Part shown: one piece after another, positions 1 through 12,300 of the stretch
How positions within the stretch are numbered: position 1 is the stretch's first letter
How the letters are laid out: every line of letters starts with the position of its first letter
Assembly (NCBI RefSeq): GCF_026262505.1
Contig: NC_067206.1
Coordinates: 7,592,879 to 7,656,878 of the forward strand
Origin: Trichomonas vaginalis G3
Lineage: Eukaryota > Parabasalia > Trichomonadida > Trichomonadidae
Length of the DNA stretch: 64,000 nt
Direction of reading: 5' to 3'
Program-made: the position numbers and the translations under genes
The notes under the pieces: generated by a model
Database searches by the model: none
Told to the model about the DNA's origin: nothing
What the model saw: the letters and a program-made list of their open reading frames with translations, nothing else

Positions 1-1542
1 GCTCAGTTTAAGAACTACAAGAAGTTTATCATGATGATTCCGAGATACAGCCCCAGTTGCCAGTCTGCTTTCGATCACGATCCAAATAGTGAAGACGTCA
101 CTGTTCTTGAATTCCATGCAGAAATTTTGCCATTATCTCCAGATCGTTTCATTCTTCCTGTACCTCTTGCATACTCCAATATCTATTGCGATTCTGATAT
201 CTCTGATGTCCAAACAATAGCCCGTGGTCTCCTTAAGCTCCAGCTTGTCTTAGGTGCACCAGAAAAGGTTTATTGTGCTGGCCAGATATCTCATCGTGTC
301 TATGCCCTTATGGAAGAACTCAAGAAGCATATCGGACATACTTTCTACACAACAGAAGATTCTCTCTACGATGAAATCTTCATCTTCGATCGCTCTGTCG
401 ATAATGTTACACCAATGATGATTCAGCCAACATATGGTGGACGTATCGATGAAGATTTCAATCCTTCGTTCGGATACCTCGAGCCTCCGGAGGGAGTATC
501 ACTTGTCTTTGATCCTCAGATCAAGCCGAAGGCTGACCCTAACGTCGAAGTCATTGTTCCAAAAGATGCAAATCTTATGCCAAAGAACGTCGTCAAGATT
601 GACGCTCTCAGCGATCCTGTCTACAAGGAAGTTTGCGATCTCATGATCACAGACGCTCTTACATGGATGAACGATTTCAACAAGGAAAGACTCGAAACAG
701 TCCCTCAAATGCTCAAAGAAACAAAGGGTACAAACGAATGGCGTAAATATTCAAAGCGCGCTACAGAACTTCTTCTTCAAAACCCTTACAATACATTCCA
801 TATCAATTTATTCGCAGAAATGCCACTCGACAAGCGCCATCTTATCAACCAACTTGGTATCAAGGATGATCTTATCACAAACGATGAACCAATCGAACAA
901 GCCGCTTTAGATTACCTCCATCGTGGACTTTACACAGATGCCATCAAGATTCTCGCTCTTTCTTGCGTATACAACAACGGTGCTTCCTCATCTACAATCT
1001 CCAAGTTCGAAAATACTCTTAACTCTGTTTTCGGCGCTAATTTCGCTTGGGAGTGGATCAGATTATTCCAGGCAAACCTTATCTATCCAAAGCCACTTCT
1101 TTTCGGAAGCAAGCCTTATATCAGCGCAAAGAGAGATCTCGAAATGGTTCTTCCTATGGGAGATCCACTTGAAAACTTCTACGGCGGTTTTGTTCCTCTT
1201 ATTGTCAGACTTGTTGAACATGGCTTGAAGAGCGGATGGGGCGAGTCTTCACTTGTCGGAAAGACTATGAAGAACTTGGGAATCCCATTCTCTGTCAACA
1301 GCCCAGTCAACAAAGAGACAATCGAAAAAAGAATTATTCACGAAAACAAGGAAGTCAAATCTGTCTTGGTTTTCGTCATTGGTGGCATGACACACTCCGA
1401 AATGGCTATGTTGGAAGCTCTCGGAAGAACTGTTTTCAATGGAACAGTCGATTTCCACAATGGAACTACAGATCTCACCTGCGGTTCAAGACTCATCCAG
1501 CAAATATGCCCATCACTTGCAAAGGGTTGTAACAACGCTTAG
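1..1542 (+). CDS. VPS33: VPS33-like Sec1/Munc18 protein, 5' end outside window
   Basis: The frame is open from base 1 (AQFKNYKKFIMMIPR...) and the in-frame ATG at 31 lies inside the conserved domain, so the gene starts upstream of the window. About 513 codons remain, against roughly 600 for full-length VPS33. Diagnostic stretches are KKFIMMIPR, matching the VPS33 VPR strand, EIFIFDRSVDNVTPM near residue 130, matching the SM-family IDR..D..TPL motif, and SVLVFVIGGMTHSEMAML near the C-terminus, matching the family's LVFFLGGVTxAEI motif. VPS33 binds SNAREs as the SM subunit of the HOPS and CORVET tethering complexes at endosomes and lysosomes. The last two motifs favour VPS33 over Sec1, Sly1 or VPS45. 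The family is clear; the subfamily is fairly sure. Confidence 0.85.
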   Translation, partial: AQFKNYKKFIMMIPRYSPSCQSAFDHDPNSEDVTVLEFHAEILPLSPDRFILPVPLAYSNIYCDSDISDVQTIARGLLKLQLVLGAPEKVYCAGQISHRVYALMEELKKHIGHTFYTTEDSLYDEIFIFDRSVDNVTPMMIQPTYGGRIDEDFNPSFGYLEPPEGVSLVFDPQIKPKADPNVEVIVPKDANLMPKNVVKIDALSDPVYKEVCDLMITDALTWMNDFNKERLETVPQMLKETKGTNEWRKYSKRATELLLQNPYNTFHINLFAEMPLDKRHLINQLGIKDDLITNDEPIEQAALDYLHRGLYTDAIKILALSCVYNNGASSSTISKFENTLNSVFGANFAWEWIRLFQANLIYPKPLLFGSKPYISAKRDLEMVLPMGDPLENFYGGFVPLIVRLVEHGLKSGWGESSLVGKTMKNLGIPFSVNSPVNKETIEKRIIHENKEVKSVLVFVIGGMTHSEMAMLEALGRTVFNGTVDFHNGTTDLTCGSRLIQQICPSLAKGCNNA

Positions 1543-1772
1543 AAAGTGATACGCAAATAATTTTCTTTTATTTTATTATATTTTTTTCTTTTAGGCTATT
1601 TTTATTGGATAAAATCATCAAGTAATCAATGTTAACTCAGTTTCATTTTTCAATAATTTTGAGAAATAATTTCGAGCAAAATCCATAATATCATGCGGAT
1701 AATATTTTCAAAACTTGAATTATTGACTATTGTTCTTAGGATTTTCTTATTTTTTTGTATTCGAGCCATATA

Positions 1773-2903
1773 ATGTTCCCTCGAGCGCTTGAAAATATGC
1801 GCTCTGTGGGAAAATTATGGTCCGCCGAAGCTAGAAGACTAGTTTTGATAGATTGTATCGCATTTATCCTATTTTATTCAACAGTAATTTTCCTATATGA
1901 CGAAGATCAATTATTAGAGTTTAGTTCAGGAAACATTTATTTGACCATATCAGATTTCAAAGGAAAATATTACGCTTTTGATACAGATAACTCATATAAA
2001 CTGTTTCCTTTTATTTATCCATTATATCCTTTAACGCTTATGATAGCAAAATTCTTATGCTTCGGCAAGAAATACATAAGTATGACATTAGTTCGTCTCG
2101 TTTTAAGTTCATTGACGACATTTTCATACAATTTAATTTTAAGGGCATATGAAATTACCAAAAGATATGAAGGGGGACTACTAACTAACATAGTTACTTT
2201 CTTATTTTTCCTTCAATCCTACTCACTCTCGAATCAATCATTATTTTTCATCTTAATATGCATGAATTTATTTTATATTAAGCAACGAAAACTCAAACAC
2301 TTCATTATTCTCCAAACTTGTATGATTCTTACTCATCGAGATGGAATTTTATTTGTTATTTCGACCATTTTATCATTTACTTATGAAAAGTTGTACAAGA
2401 CAGCCTTGAAATCATGCATTGCACTCCTTGCAATACCGGTTCTATTTTTATATGATTATATTGTTTTCAAAAAACCTTTCATTGTATTAGAGTGTTACTC
2501 GAACTTTTTCAATTTGATTCCATTTACCTGTTACTTTGACCTGATGCTCAAAAGGATGATTGACTTTGCATGTATAGATATGCCTTTGTTTTTAATTCAA
2601 ATGTTAATGTGCAAAGATTTCGTGTTTAAGAAATGCAAGGCTTACTACTTCTTTATATATGCTATTCTCATCCAAACAATTATGTCCAAATTTGACTCTC
2701 TTGCATGGGAGTATTCTTACATTGGCGCATTTTGCATTGGGCTGGAATTTACCCGTTTATTCTTGCCTGAAAAGCCATCTCATACTTTGAGGCATGCATT
2801 AATGATAATAAGATTTTTTATTTCTATAATTGTTCCTTATTTGCTTTCATCAAAACTGATAGATTTTGATGCTAGCAAAAATGTTTGTATACGGTCTTTA
2901 TAA
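1773..2903 (+). CDS. Multi-pass membrane protein, PIG-V (GPI mannosyltransferase II)-like
   Basis: This 376-aa protein is very rich in hydrophobic residues with about 8-10 predicted membrane spans. The ATG at 1773 is chosen because the frame upstream holds only a TTG. Features suggesting the PIG-V family are a luminal stretch ending FPFIYPLYPLT (family FFPLYPL), then SNQSLFFILICMNLFY, then LTHRDGILFV. These correspond in order and spacing to the family's SESLFA..., R.NG.L segments. PIG-V adds the second mannose to GPI precursors in the ER. The catalytic WD near the N-terminus of classic PIG-V is not obvious here, so another GT-C fold glycosyltransferase is possible. The stop overlaps TAAA, the trichomonad poly(A) signal. 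Confidence 0.45.
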   Translation: MFPRALENMRSVGKLWSAEARRLVLIDCIAFILFYSTVIFLYDEDQLLEFSSGNIYLTISDFKGKYYAFDTDNSYKLFPFIYPLYPLTLMIAKFLCFGKKYISMTLVRLVLSSLTTFSYNLILRAYEITKRYEGGLLTNIVTFLFFLQSYSLSNQSLFFILICMNLFYIKQRKLKHFIILQTCMILTHRDGILFVISTILSFTYEKLYKTALKSCIALLAIPVLFLYDYIVFKKPFIVLECYSNFFNLIPFTCYFDLMLKRMIDFACIDMPLFLIQMLMCKDFVFKKCKAYYFFIYAILIQTIMSKFDSLAWEYSYIGAFCIGLEFTRLFLPEKPSHTLRHALMIIRFFISIIVPYLLSSKLIDFDASKNVCIRSL

Positions 2904-3357
2904 AATTGTTTGTATTTTTAAATTTTTTATTTATTATTGATTGACATATAGGATATCTTGTAAATATTAAATATACCAGAAAAGTTTTGTAGAAATTTTA
3001 GAGTATCACTATGTTTTGCTGGAAATTAAAAATAATTATCTTTGATTAATTATAAAATTTCAATAATTATCAGAAACATAATAATTTTAGCTAAAATTAA
3101 AAGCAATCGCCGTTCTAAAATCTCATGTTAAACACCCAAAAATTCCAAATTTTTTTCAAAATCGAAAATTTGAAATAATTTTAAACATTTTTTATTCACG
3201 TTATTTTGATTTTGAAAAAAATTTTATCTTTCAACATTGGATTCGGATGTTCATACCAAGGCCATAAGCTGTATATAAGACACTGATAATATATTCCTTG
3301 TCATTTAAATCTATATTGTTCTCTGAATGATTTTTTGCTCAAAAAAACCGTTAATTA
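2904..3357. other. Intergenic spacer, no gene seen
   Basis: AT-rich spacer between the membrane protein and the dynein gene. It holds long A and T runs and no credible frame or RNA gene. A TCATTT at 3301-3306 and a TCAAAA 17 nt before the dynein ATG are the only initiator-like strings; neither is decisive. Confidence 0.6.
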
Positions 3358-6300
3358 ATGACTGATCGATTTAATAAGGCAAAAAATCGCCTCGTATCAC
3401 ATGAGCAAGTGGTACAGAAGGAGAGAACGCTTAAAAAGCAACTAATTACTCAATTGCCTGACGAAACAGTTGTTGTTCCAAAAATTGGAGAATGGGTATT
3501 ATCACGTCCCGTTTCGCCAGACACTCAAGACATACCGAAACTCAAATTACAGAAAAAAGCGACACAAAAGAATACTTCTCGTGCGCCAATTGCTCCTTCT
3601 CCCAAGAAAACAGGAAGAGGAACTGCTCTTGGCTACAATTTCAATCCAAATCCAACAGCACGTCCGAAAACAGCATTAGAAGCACCTTATCATCTTAAAC
3701 CACCAAAATCTATTATCGAAAATTCAGGAAGAACTACATCACGATTAAATTACCCTCCAGGAACTGTTACTACAGACTTAGATGCTATTGAACATTCTAG
3801 GTTTAGACAAGCTCCAAAGGCCCTTCCTCCTATCCAAGATAGAACTGTTGAAGAGCAAGAGCCAACGTTTTTACCACTCGAATACTTCGACGACTCAACT
3901 TACGAAGAATTCCCAATAGAGGATCTCATGAAGACTCCACAAGCCTTCTCACGCTACCAAGAACTCAATGGCGACTCTTATTGGGCACGTTGCACAGTTC
4001 TAAAGATGGAACCTGATACAGGATTATTCGTAATTGAGTGGCAGGGCTCAAAGAAGCGCAAGAAAGTTGCTAGATTCAACTTAAGATTCGAGCGCGAAAA
4101 CGAAAAGAAGTTCCAACTTCGTGTAGAAGCCGCTAGGAAAAGATGCAGATTATTCGAGACAGAATTTCGTTTCCACAACCGTGTACAGCAAATGTCGACT
4201 GAGGGATTGCCTGAACTATCAGAAGAGGATATGGATGACATCACGAAAATCATGAATATCGATAATATTAAATTATACGAAAAATTACAAAAAGAATTAT
4301 TCGAAGAAGTTAAACAAAACTTCAAATACATCAACAATAAATTAGATTTCGAATACAATATTAAATTAAATCCATTAATTCCAAATCGCGATGAATTTAT
4401 GGCTCTATTTCAAGATCCTCCACCAGCTCCTGAGTACGGACTTGTATGTTATCCGAAAATTAACTTCAACGAGCTTCATACAAAACTCAACGGAATTCAT
4501 CTTTATGGCAACATTAATATCTTGAATGGCGTTAAGTTTATATGGAGAACTTTCCAAGATTCGATCAATGTTACATTCCTTATTGACGGATTACCAAATA
4601 CATGCAGTCTTGAAGAATTTATGAGCGTAGAATTCCAACAACTCGAATCTACAGCAAAAACATTCAAATCAACAATGCAAGAAACACTCGAAAGCTCTAT
4701 TGGAGCTACAATTAACGATGAAATCGGTTCTAAGAACACTTATGAGAAAGCAAAATTCGAAAAGATGGTTACTCTTGTTACTCATATGCTTCATACAGTT
4801 TTACTTACAATTGTCGATAATACAGTTAAGAAATATTTATCGTTATTTACAAAATTTACATCCAAAGATAATGCAACATTAAAACCACAATTCTTTGTTG
4901 AATTGATATTGGATGATGAAAAACACATCTCATTACTTCCAAGTATTGATGCATTCCATGAACAATTTATTGGATTATTACATTCACTTGAAAGTACAGT
5001 AAATAACCTTCCAATCATCAATCTTCCATCAGTGGAAGTTGATTCTTCGAATGTTTCCTTCGAAGATTGCGGTAAATTGATTCAATCTACAAGAAATGAA
5101 ATCGAAGAACCACTTAAGGAACTTTTCAGCGGTCTTGAGAAATTCCTTGACCAATTTAGAAGCATTGAAAATACTCTTGGTCTCGATCCATCAGGTTTTG
5201 CTAAACAATTCGATCCTGATGGCAAAGAACCACTTGATAAATACCGTAAACAACTCGATGAGTTCGGAAAAGTCATGGATGTATTGCAGAATCAGCTCAA
5301 TTCTCAATACACCATTGGACCTTTCTATATCAAATGCGAACACTTCAAAGAACAGTCAATTTATCATACAAAGGCTCTTATCATAGCCCTTCTTGAACAC
5401 ATGAAGGAGTTTGCTATTTGCGATATCAAAGGATTGCAACAAGAGTTCAATACAATCAACGAAAAGATCACAATCACTCCAAAGACACCAGAAGAACTCG
5501 AAAAACTCAAGATCTTTATGGACAATGTCCTCGAGACCACAAAGGAGCGCCACAGAAAGATGAACACTACAATGGAAAGATTTACCTTCCTCGAAGAGTT
5601 CAAGTACACAGTTTCCGACCAGGAACTCAAAGAAAAGTACAAGACACTCCAGATGCCACACAAACTTTCCATGCTTATCGACGAAACAGAAACGAAATTA
5701 TCTGTCGAAAGAATTCGCATGGTCAGAGAGCTCAGAAACAACCAACGCAAGTTGGAATCCGACGTCATGGAAATTACCCAGCTACTTCCAAACATTGTTT
5801 CGAAGTACCAAGACCTCGAGATGACAGTCGAAGCTGCAGACCAGGTCAACGAGATCCAGGCGAAGCTTGTCGAGTTCAAGAACCAACAAGAAACATACAA
5901 TCGCCACGAAAAGATCTTCAATTACGAACCAGGTACCTGCAGAATTCTTTCCAAGGTTATCGAAGAGTTCCAGCCATTGCACATGCTATGGAATCTTGCT
6001 GCAGATTGGCTCAACCAATCAACAAGCTGGTTAGATGAACCATTCCCACGTATTAAACCAGATCAGATTTCACAATTCATGAATCAAGCCACAAAGAAGA
6101 TTGCAAGACTGAAGAAAGACTTGGTCAATCATCCAACATTGATTGAGAAGGTTTTACTTCCACTTTCAGAGCAAATCGACAATTTCAAGCAGAGTTTGCC
6201 ACTTATTACCAAACTCAGACACCCAGGAATCAAGACAAAGCATTGGGAACAAATCTCCGAAATCGTTGGCTTCAAAGTCTTCTCATCAACAGAGATGACT

Positions 6301-9300
6301 TTGCAGAATTTCTTGGATTACAACTTAGGAAGATGGCAAGTCCAAATTTTCGAGATTGCTGCTGTTGCTGCCCAAGAATACAACATCGAATCATCTCTCG
6401 ATGCAATGGACAGCGAATTACAGACAAAGAAATTCGAAACTTCCATTTTCAGAGATACAGGTTCGTATATTGTTACAGGCGCGGATGATCTTATCTCTAC
6501 AATTGATGATCAATTGGTTACAACGCAGACACTTCTTACATCACCTTTCATTGCTCCAAGCAAGAAGCGCGCAACAGAAAATCTCGAATTCCTCAGAAAG
6601 TGCCATCAAATTCTCGATGCTTGGGTTGAATGCCAACGTGGATGGCTTTATTTACAGCCAATTTTCACTGGTACAAGTATCCAGCAGAAACTTCACAGAG
6701 AGGCAAGAGATTGGAACAATGTTGATAAGTCATGGAACAACATCATGACACAAACACACGCACATCCAGAATTCCAGACTGTTATGCACAGAGATCATTT
6801 ATTGGAAGACTTCCTTGAAAACAACAAACTCCTCGATTCAATCACACAAGGATTGAACCAATATCTCGAAGCAAAGCGTCTCGGATTCCCAAGATTCTTC
6901 TTCCTTTCAAACGACGAACTTATTTCAATCCTTTCCCACACAAAGGATTTCGATCAGATCCAGAAGTCTATGAACAAACTCTTTGAATACGTCAATACAA
7001 TTACAGTCGACGAAGACATGATGATCACAGCAATGAACGATGATGGCCTTGAAACAGTTAAACTCGTCAATCATGTCGATGGAGATACTCCTGAAGTTGA
7101 AGATTGGCTCAACGCATTTGAGGATGAAATGAGAAATACTCTCAAGGAATCAATTACAAACGCGTTACCAGCAGCCAAAAAGAAGAAGAGAGAAGTCTGG
7201 ATCAACGAGTTCCCAGCTCAAGTCATTCTCATTTCCAACCAAATCATGTGGACACAGCAAGTTACAGATGTCTTAAGCCAACAAAAACTAAGAGGTTTGA
7301 AGGTTTTGCAGTCAAAGTTCATCGAAGGACTTGAAGGATTGACAGCAATTATCAGACAACCACTTAGTTTGTCAACGAGACAAGTCATCTCTTGCTTGCT
7401 TATTCTCGAAGTCCACAACAGAGATATCATCACAGATCTCATTAAACAAGAAGTTGTTGATGTCGAAAGCTTCAAATGGATTCAACAACTCAGATATTAC
7501 TGGGAAGATAACACTGTTAATGTTCGCTCAATTAACAATGTTTACGAGTATTCTTATGAATACGCAGGTAACTCAGCACGTCTTGTTATCACTCCTCTTA
7601 CTGATAGATGTTACCAAACACTTTTGGCAGCATTCAAGCAGAATATGAGTGGTGCTCCAAGTGGTCCTGCAGGTACTGGTAAAACAGAAACAGTCAGAGA
7701 TTGCGCGAAAGCACTTGGAAGAGCTTGCGTCGTTTACAACTGCTCAGAAGAAGTTACTCCTGAACAAATGTCACAGTTCTTCGCAGGCCTTGCTTCAAGT
7801 GGTTCATGGTCTTGCTTCGATGAATTCAACCGTATTAACATCGAAGTTCTTTCCGTCATTGCACAACAAGTCAGAACAATCCAAAACGCAATTTCATCCA
7901 ATCTCGAGACATTCCAACTCGATGCACGTCAGTTAAAGCTCAATCCAAATGCAGCTATCTGCATCACAATGAACCCAGGTTACGCAGGAAGAACAGAATT
8001 ACCAGATAACTTGAAGGCGTTGTTCAGACCATGCGCTATGATGGTTCCTGATTTCGTTTTCATTTCTGAAATCCTTCTTTTCTCTGGTGGTTTCGCATCA
8101 GCTTCTGCATTGTCTGTGAAGTTAGTTGCTTTATTCGATATCTGCAGAAAGCAATTATCCAATGCTCACCACTACGATTGGGGTCTTCGTGCTATGAAAG
8201 CCATTCTTACAACAGCAGGAAAATCGAAACGTGCAAATCTCGATGCTTACGAAGCACTTTTGCTCGTAAACTCCATCAGAGATTGCACAGTTCCAAGATT
8301 AGTTAAAGTCGATGTTCCTCTGTTTGAAGGCATCATCCACGATGTATTCCCAGATGTCGATGCAAAGAAGGAGATCCAGATGACTCTCAAGGACGCTTTG
8401 ACAAAGGGATTCCAATCAATGAACATGCAGCCATTGCCATCGTTCCTCACAAAATGCAACGAAATTTACGAGACAACAGTTGTCCGCCACGGTCTTATGC
8501 TTGTCGGTGGAGCAATGTCAGGTAAAACAACATGCAGGAACGCACTCAAAGCTGCTATGGACATGCTCGCAGAAACAGAGAAAGATTGGAAGAAAGTTCA
8601 CGTAGATTTACTCAACCCGAAGTCAATTACAATTCCAGAATTGTATGGTTTATTCGATCCAGTAACAAGCGGATGGTCTGATGGTGTTCTTTCTAACTTT
8701 ATTAGAACAGAATCAATGTCAGAACCAACAGAATGGAAGTGGATTGTCGTTGATGGCCCTGTCGATTCACTTTGGATTGAAACAATGAACTCTTTGCTCG
8801 ATGATAACAAAGTTCTTTGTCTTTCAAACAACGAACGTATTTCATTGGGAGCACATGTCAAGATGATGTTCGAAGTCGATGATCTTTCACAAGCTTCTCC
8901 AGCTACAGTTTCTCGTTGCGGTATGATCTATTTCGATCAATCACAACTCGAATGGTCAGCAATCACAAATTCATGGATTCAAACACTTCCTGAGAAATTA
9001 CAAGAACTTGGAGAGTTCCTTGGCGGATTGTTCGAAAAGTACTTGCCACCAATGATCCAATTCATCGAAGTTGATGCTAATGTTGTCGTTGGATCCAATC
9101 CAATGTTTGTTGTCAAGAACTTCCTCAGATTACTTACTTGCTTCCTCGATATCATCAGAGAACCAGTCGAACAAAAGTCAGCTGATGATGATGAACTCGT
9201 CAAAGTTGATCCTCTCAAACACGAGAACTACTTCTCACCATTCGCAAACAACGGAGATACTTCATTCGGATACATCGAAACAACTGATGATTTACATACT

Positions 9301-12300
9301 CATTTCCACAGAATTGTTTTGTTCGCTCTTGTTTGGTCATTCGGTGCTGTCATCGATGAAGGATCAAGACAGACATTTGATAAGTTCATCAGAGCACAAG
9401 CTGATGAGAATTCAACAACACCATTCCCACAGAAATCAACTGTTTACGATTTCTATGTTGATTTCGCAAGAAACTCTTGGATGGCATGGTGCGATGGCCA
9501 GACAGGAATTTCAATCACAGCGAACAAACCAATCGAACAACAGCTCATCCCAACAAACGAATCTGCAGCAATGACATACATCAGCAGATTAACAGTCCAA
9601 CATGGAATTCACACATTATTCCATGGTCCAGAATCATCGAAATCTCTTGTCATCAACACTCTCATGCAGAACATCTTAGACAAGTCTTTCGACTGCAGAA
9701 ATCTTCCTCTCGCTAACTGCTCAACAACACAGAATGTCTTAAAGACACTTAGATCATTCATGCACAAACACCACGGTGTTTTCGGACCTCTTACTAATAT
9801 GCAGCTTGTAATTTTCTTGGATAACATCAACTCAGTTAAACCAGAAATCTACGGTGCACAGCCACCTTTGGAGTTAATCAGACAAATGCTCGATGCTGGA
9901 GGTTGGTACAACACAGCACAGATCGAGTTCCAGCGTGTTGCAGATACAACACTTATCTCTGCAATGGGACCAGAAGGCGGTGGTTTATTCTCAATTCCAC
10001 AGCGTCTTCTTAGACATTTCTACTTCATGCACATTCCGAAATACAAACGCCCATCAATGGCAACAATTCTCAACGCATTGATCTCGATGAAACTCCAGAA
10101 ACACGGAGCAAGTATCCAAGAATTGGCAAGATCTGCATCATCCGCTTGCCTCGACATTTACGAGATGTGTATAAAGAATTTGTTACCAATTCCATCGAAG
10201 TTACACTACATTTTCAGCCTGAGAAATATCATCCGTGTTGTCAAAGGTATCTTCCAAGTTCCTGCTTCGGATTGCGGCTCAGAACAGATCTTTATCAGAT
10301 CATGGCATCATGAAATGTGCAGAGAATTCTTTGATAGATTCAACACACAGAAAGATAGAACATGGTTCTTACAAGCACTTTCTGAAACATGCAGCAAACA
10401 CTTCCATCAATCAATTGAATCGATTTGCCCTGCAAAAGTTGCTTATTTCAACAACTTCTCAGACAAATCAGGAATCTACAGAGAAAGCAAACTCAAACCT
10501 GAAGAATTGTTACAAACTTGCAAAGATGTTCTCGATGAACACAACAGAGAATCATCAAAGCAGCTTGATATTGTTCTTTTCAGTGAAGCTGTTGACCACA
10601 TTTCTTCATTAACACGTATTCTCGGAATGCCTCGTGGCCATGCAATGTTAGTTGGTGTTAAATCAAGTGGTAGAAAGAGTTTGGCACATTTGGCTTTACA
10701 CATGCAAGGAATCGAAATCTTCGAAATTGCTATTACAAGGTCATACAACTTCACTGAATGGCGTGAAGACTTAAAGAAGTTGATGATTAACATGGGTACA
10801 AACGATCAACCAACAGGTTTCATCATTTCCGATGTCCAAATCGTAGGAAGCTTCCAGTTAGAAGATATTTCCAATCTGTTGATTGATGGCGTCATCCAGA
10901 ACTTGTTCGAAAGAGATGAAATGGAAAAGATCAAAGCAGATTTGATTACTAAAGAAGTTTTGACAGATGAAGATCCATGGAAATTATTCATTGATCGTGT
11001 CAAGAAGCATCTCCACATCATCTTAGTTTTCTCTCCATACGGTTCTTGCTTCAGAGAATCAATGCTCGCTTATCCATCTTTGAGAACAGAAGTAACAATC
11101 GATTGGTACATGCCATGGTCCAATGAAGCTCTTGAAAGCGTTGGTAGAGCATCTCTTTCTCACGGATCTCTCGCGGGAAGCCAATACATCCAGAATGTTG
11201 TCAATGTCTGCGTTAAAATACACAAATCTGTCGAAGAAGCAGCACAGAAATTCCTTTCAGAAACGAAGAGATTTACTGCTGTTACTCCTTCAAGATACTT
11301 CGAACTCATCAACACATTCAATACATTCTTGGTTCACGAAACAGAGAAGAACAATGAGTTGATCACGAAATACACAAATGGTGTCGATAAAATCGAAACA
11401 ACTCGTACACAAATTCTCGGTTTATCTCAGCAATTGGATAGAGATATTCCAATTCTCAACAAGAAACAAGATGAAGTCCAAGAGATGCTTAAAGATTTAG
11501 GTGCCAAACAAGCTGATGTCGAAAAGATCAGAGAAGATGTCAAGAAACAATCCGAGCTCGCTGAAGCAGAAGCTGCTGAAGCAACAAGAACAAACGATAT
11601 CGCACAAGCAGAAGTCGAAAAGGCTCAGCCTCTTTTGGATAGTGCTATTGAAGCTGTCGATAAGATTGATAACAACTCACTTTCCAACATCAAACAACTT
11701 AAGTCAATTCACCCTGCTTTGAGAGAAACATTCGAAGCAATTTGTATCATTTTCGGACGCAGACCAAGAAAAGTTGAAGGCCCAACACCAGGCTCAAAGA
11801 TCGATGACTATTGGCCAGAAACATTGTCACTTCTTGCTGATTCTAATTTCGTCAAGAAAGTTAAATCATTCCAACCAGATACAATGAGCAAAGAAACAAT
11901 TTCTAAGCTCGCCAAATACGTTCCAAAGAGCCAGAAGGAGCGTGATGAGAAACTTGCTGCTGCACAAAGTGGTTACGCAGCTGTTGGTAACTTGTACAGA
12001 TGGGTTTGTGCAAGTTATCAGTATTGGTTCGTTTGGCAGGATATTTTGCCACTTAAGAAAGCTGCTGAAGAAGCGCAGCAAAAGCTCGATGCAAGTATGG
12101 CAGCATTAGCAGCAAGCAGAGCCAAACTGAAAGAAGTCGAAGATAAACTCGCAGAACTTGTCAACTCCGTCGAACTCAAGAAAGCTGAAGCTAAGAAACT
12201 CGCTGATTCTGTCGCAGATACACAACTTAGACTTGACAGAGCTCAGAAGATTATGAGTGGTCTCAGTGGAGAAACTAAGCGTTGGGGAGAAACAGCGGAT

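Noticed and set aside
5364-6038. Long alternative frames on both strands within the dynein gene
   Set aside because: Shadows caused by codon bias in the coiled tail of the true dynein frame.
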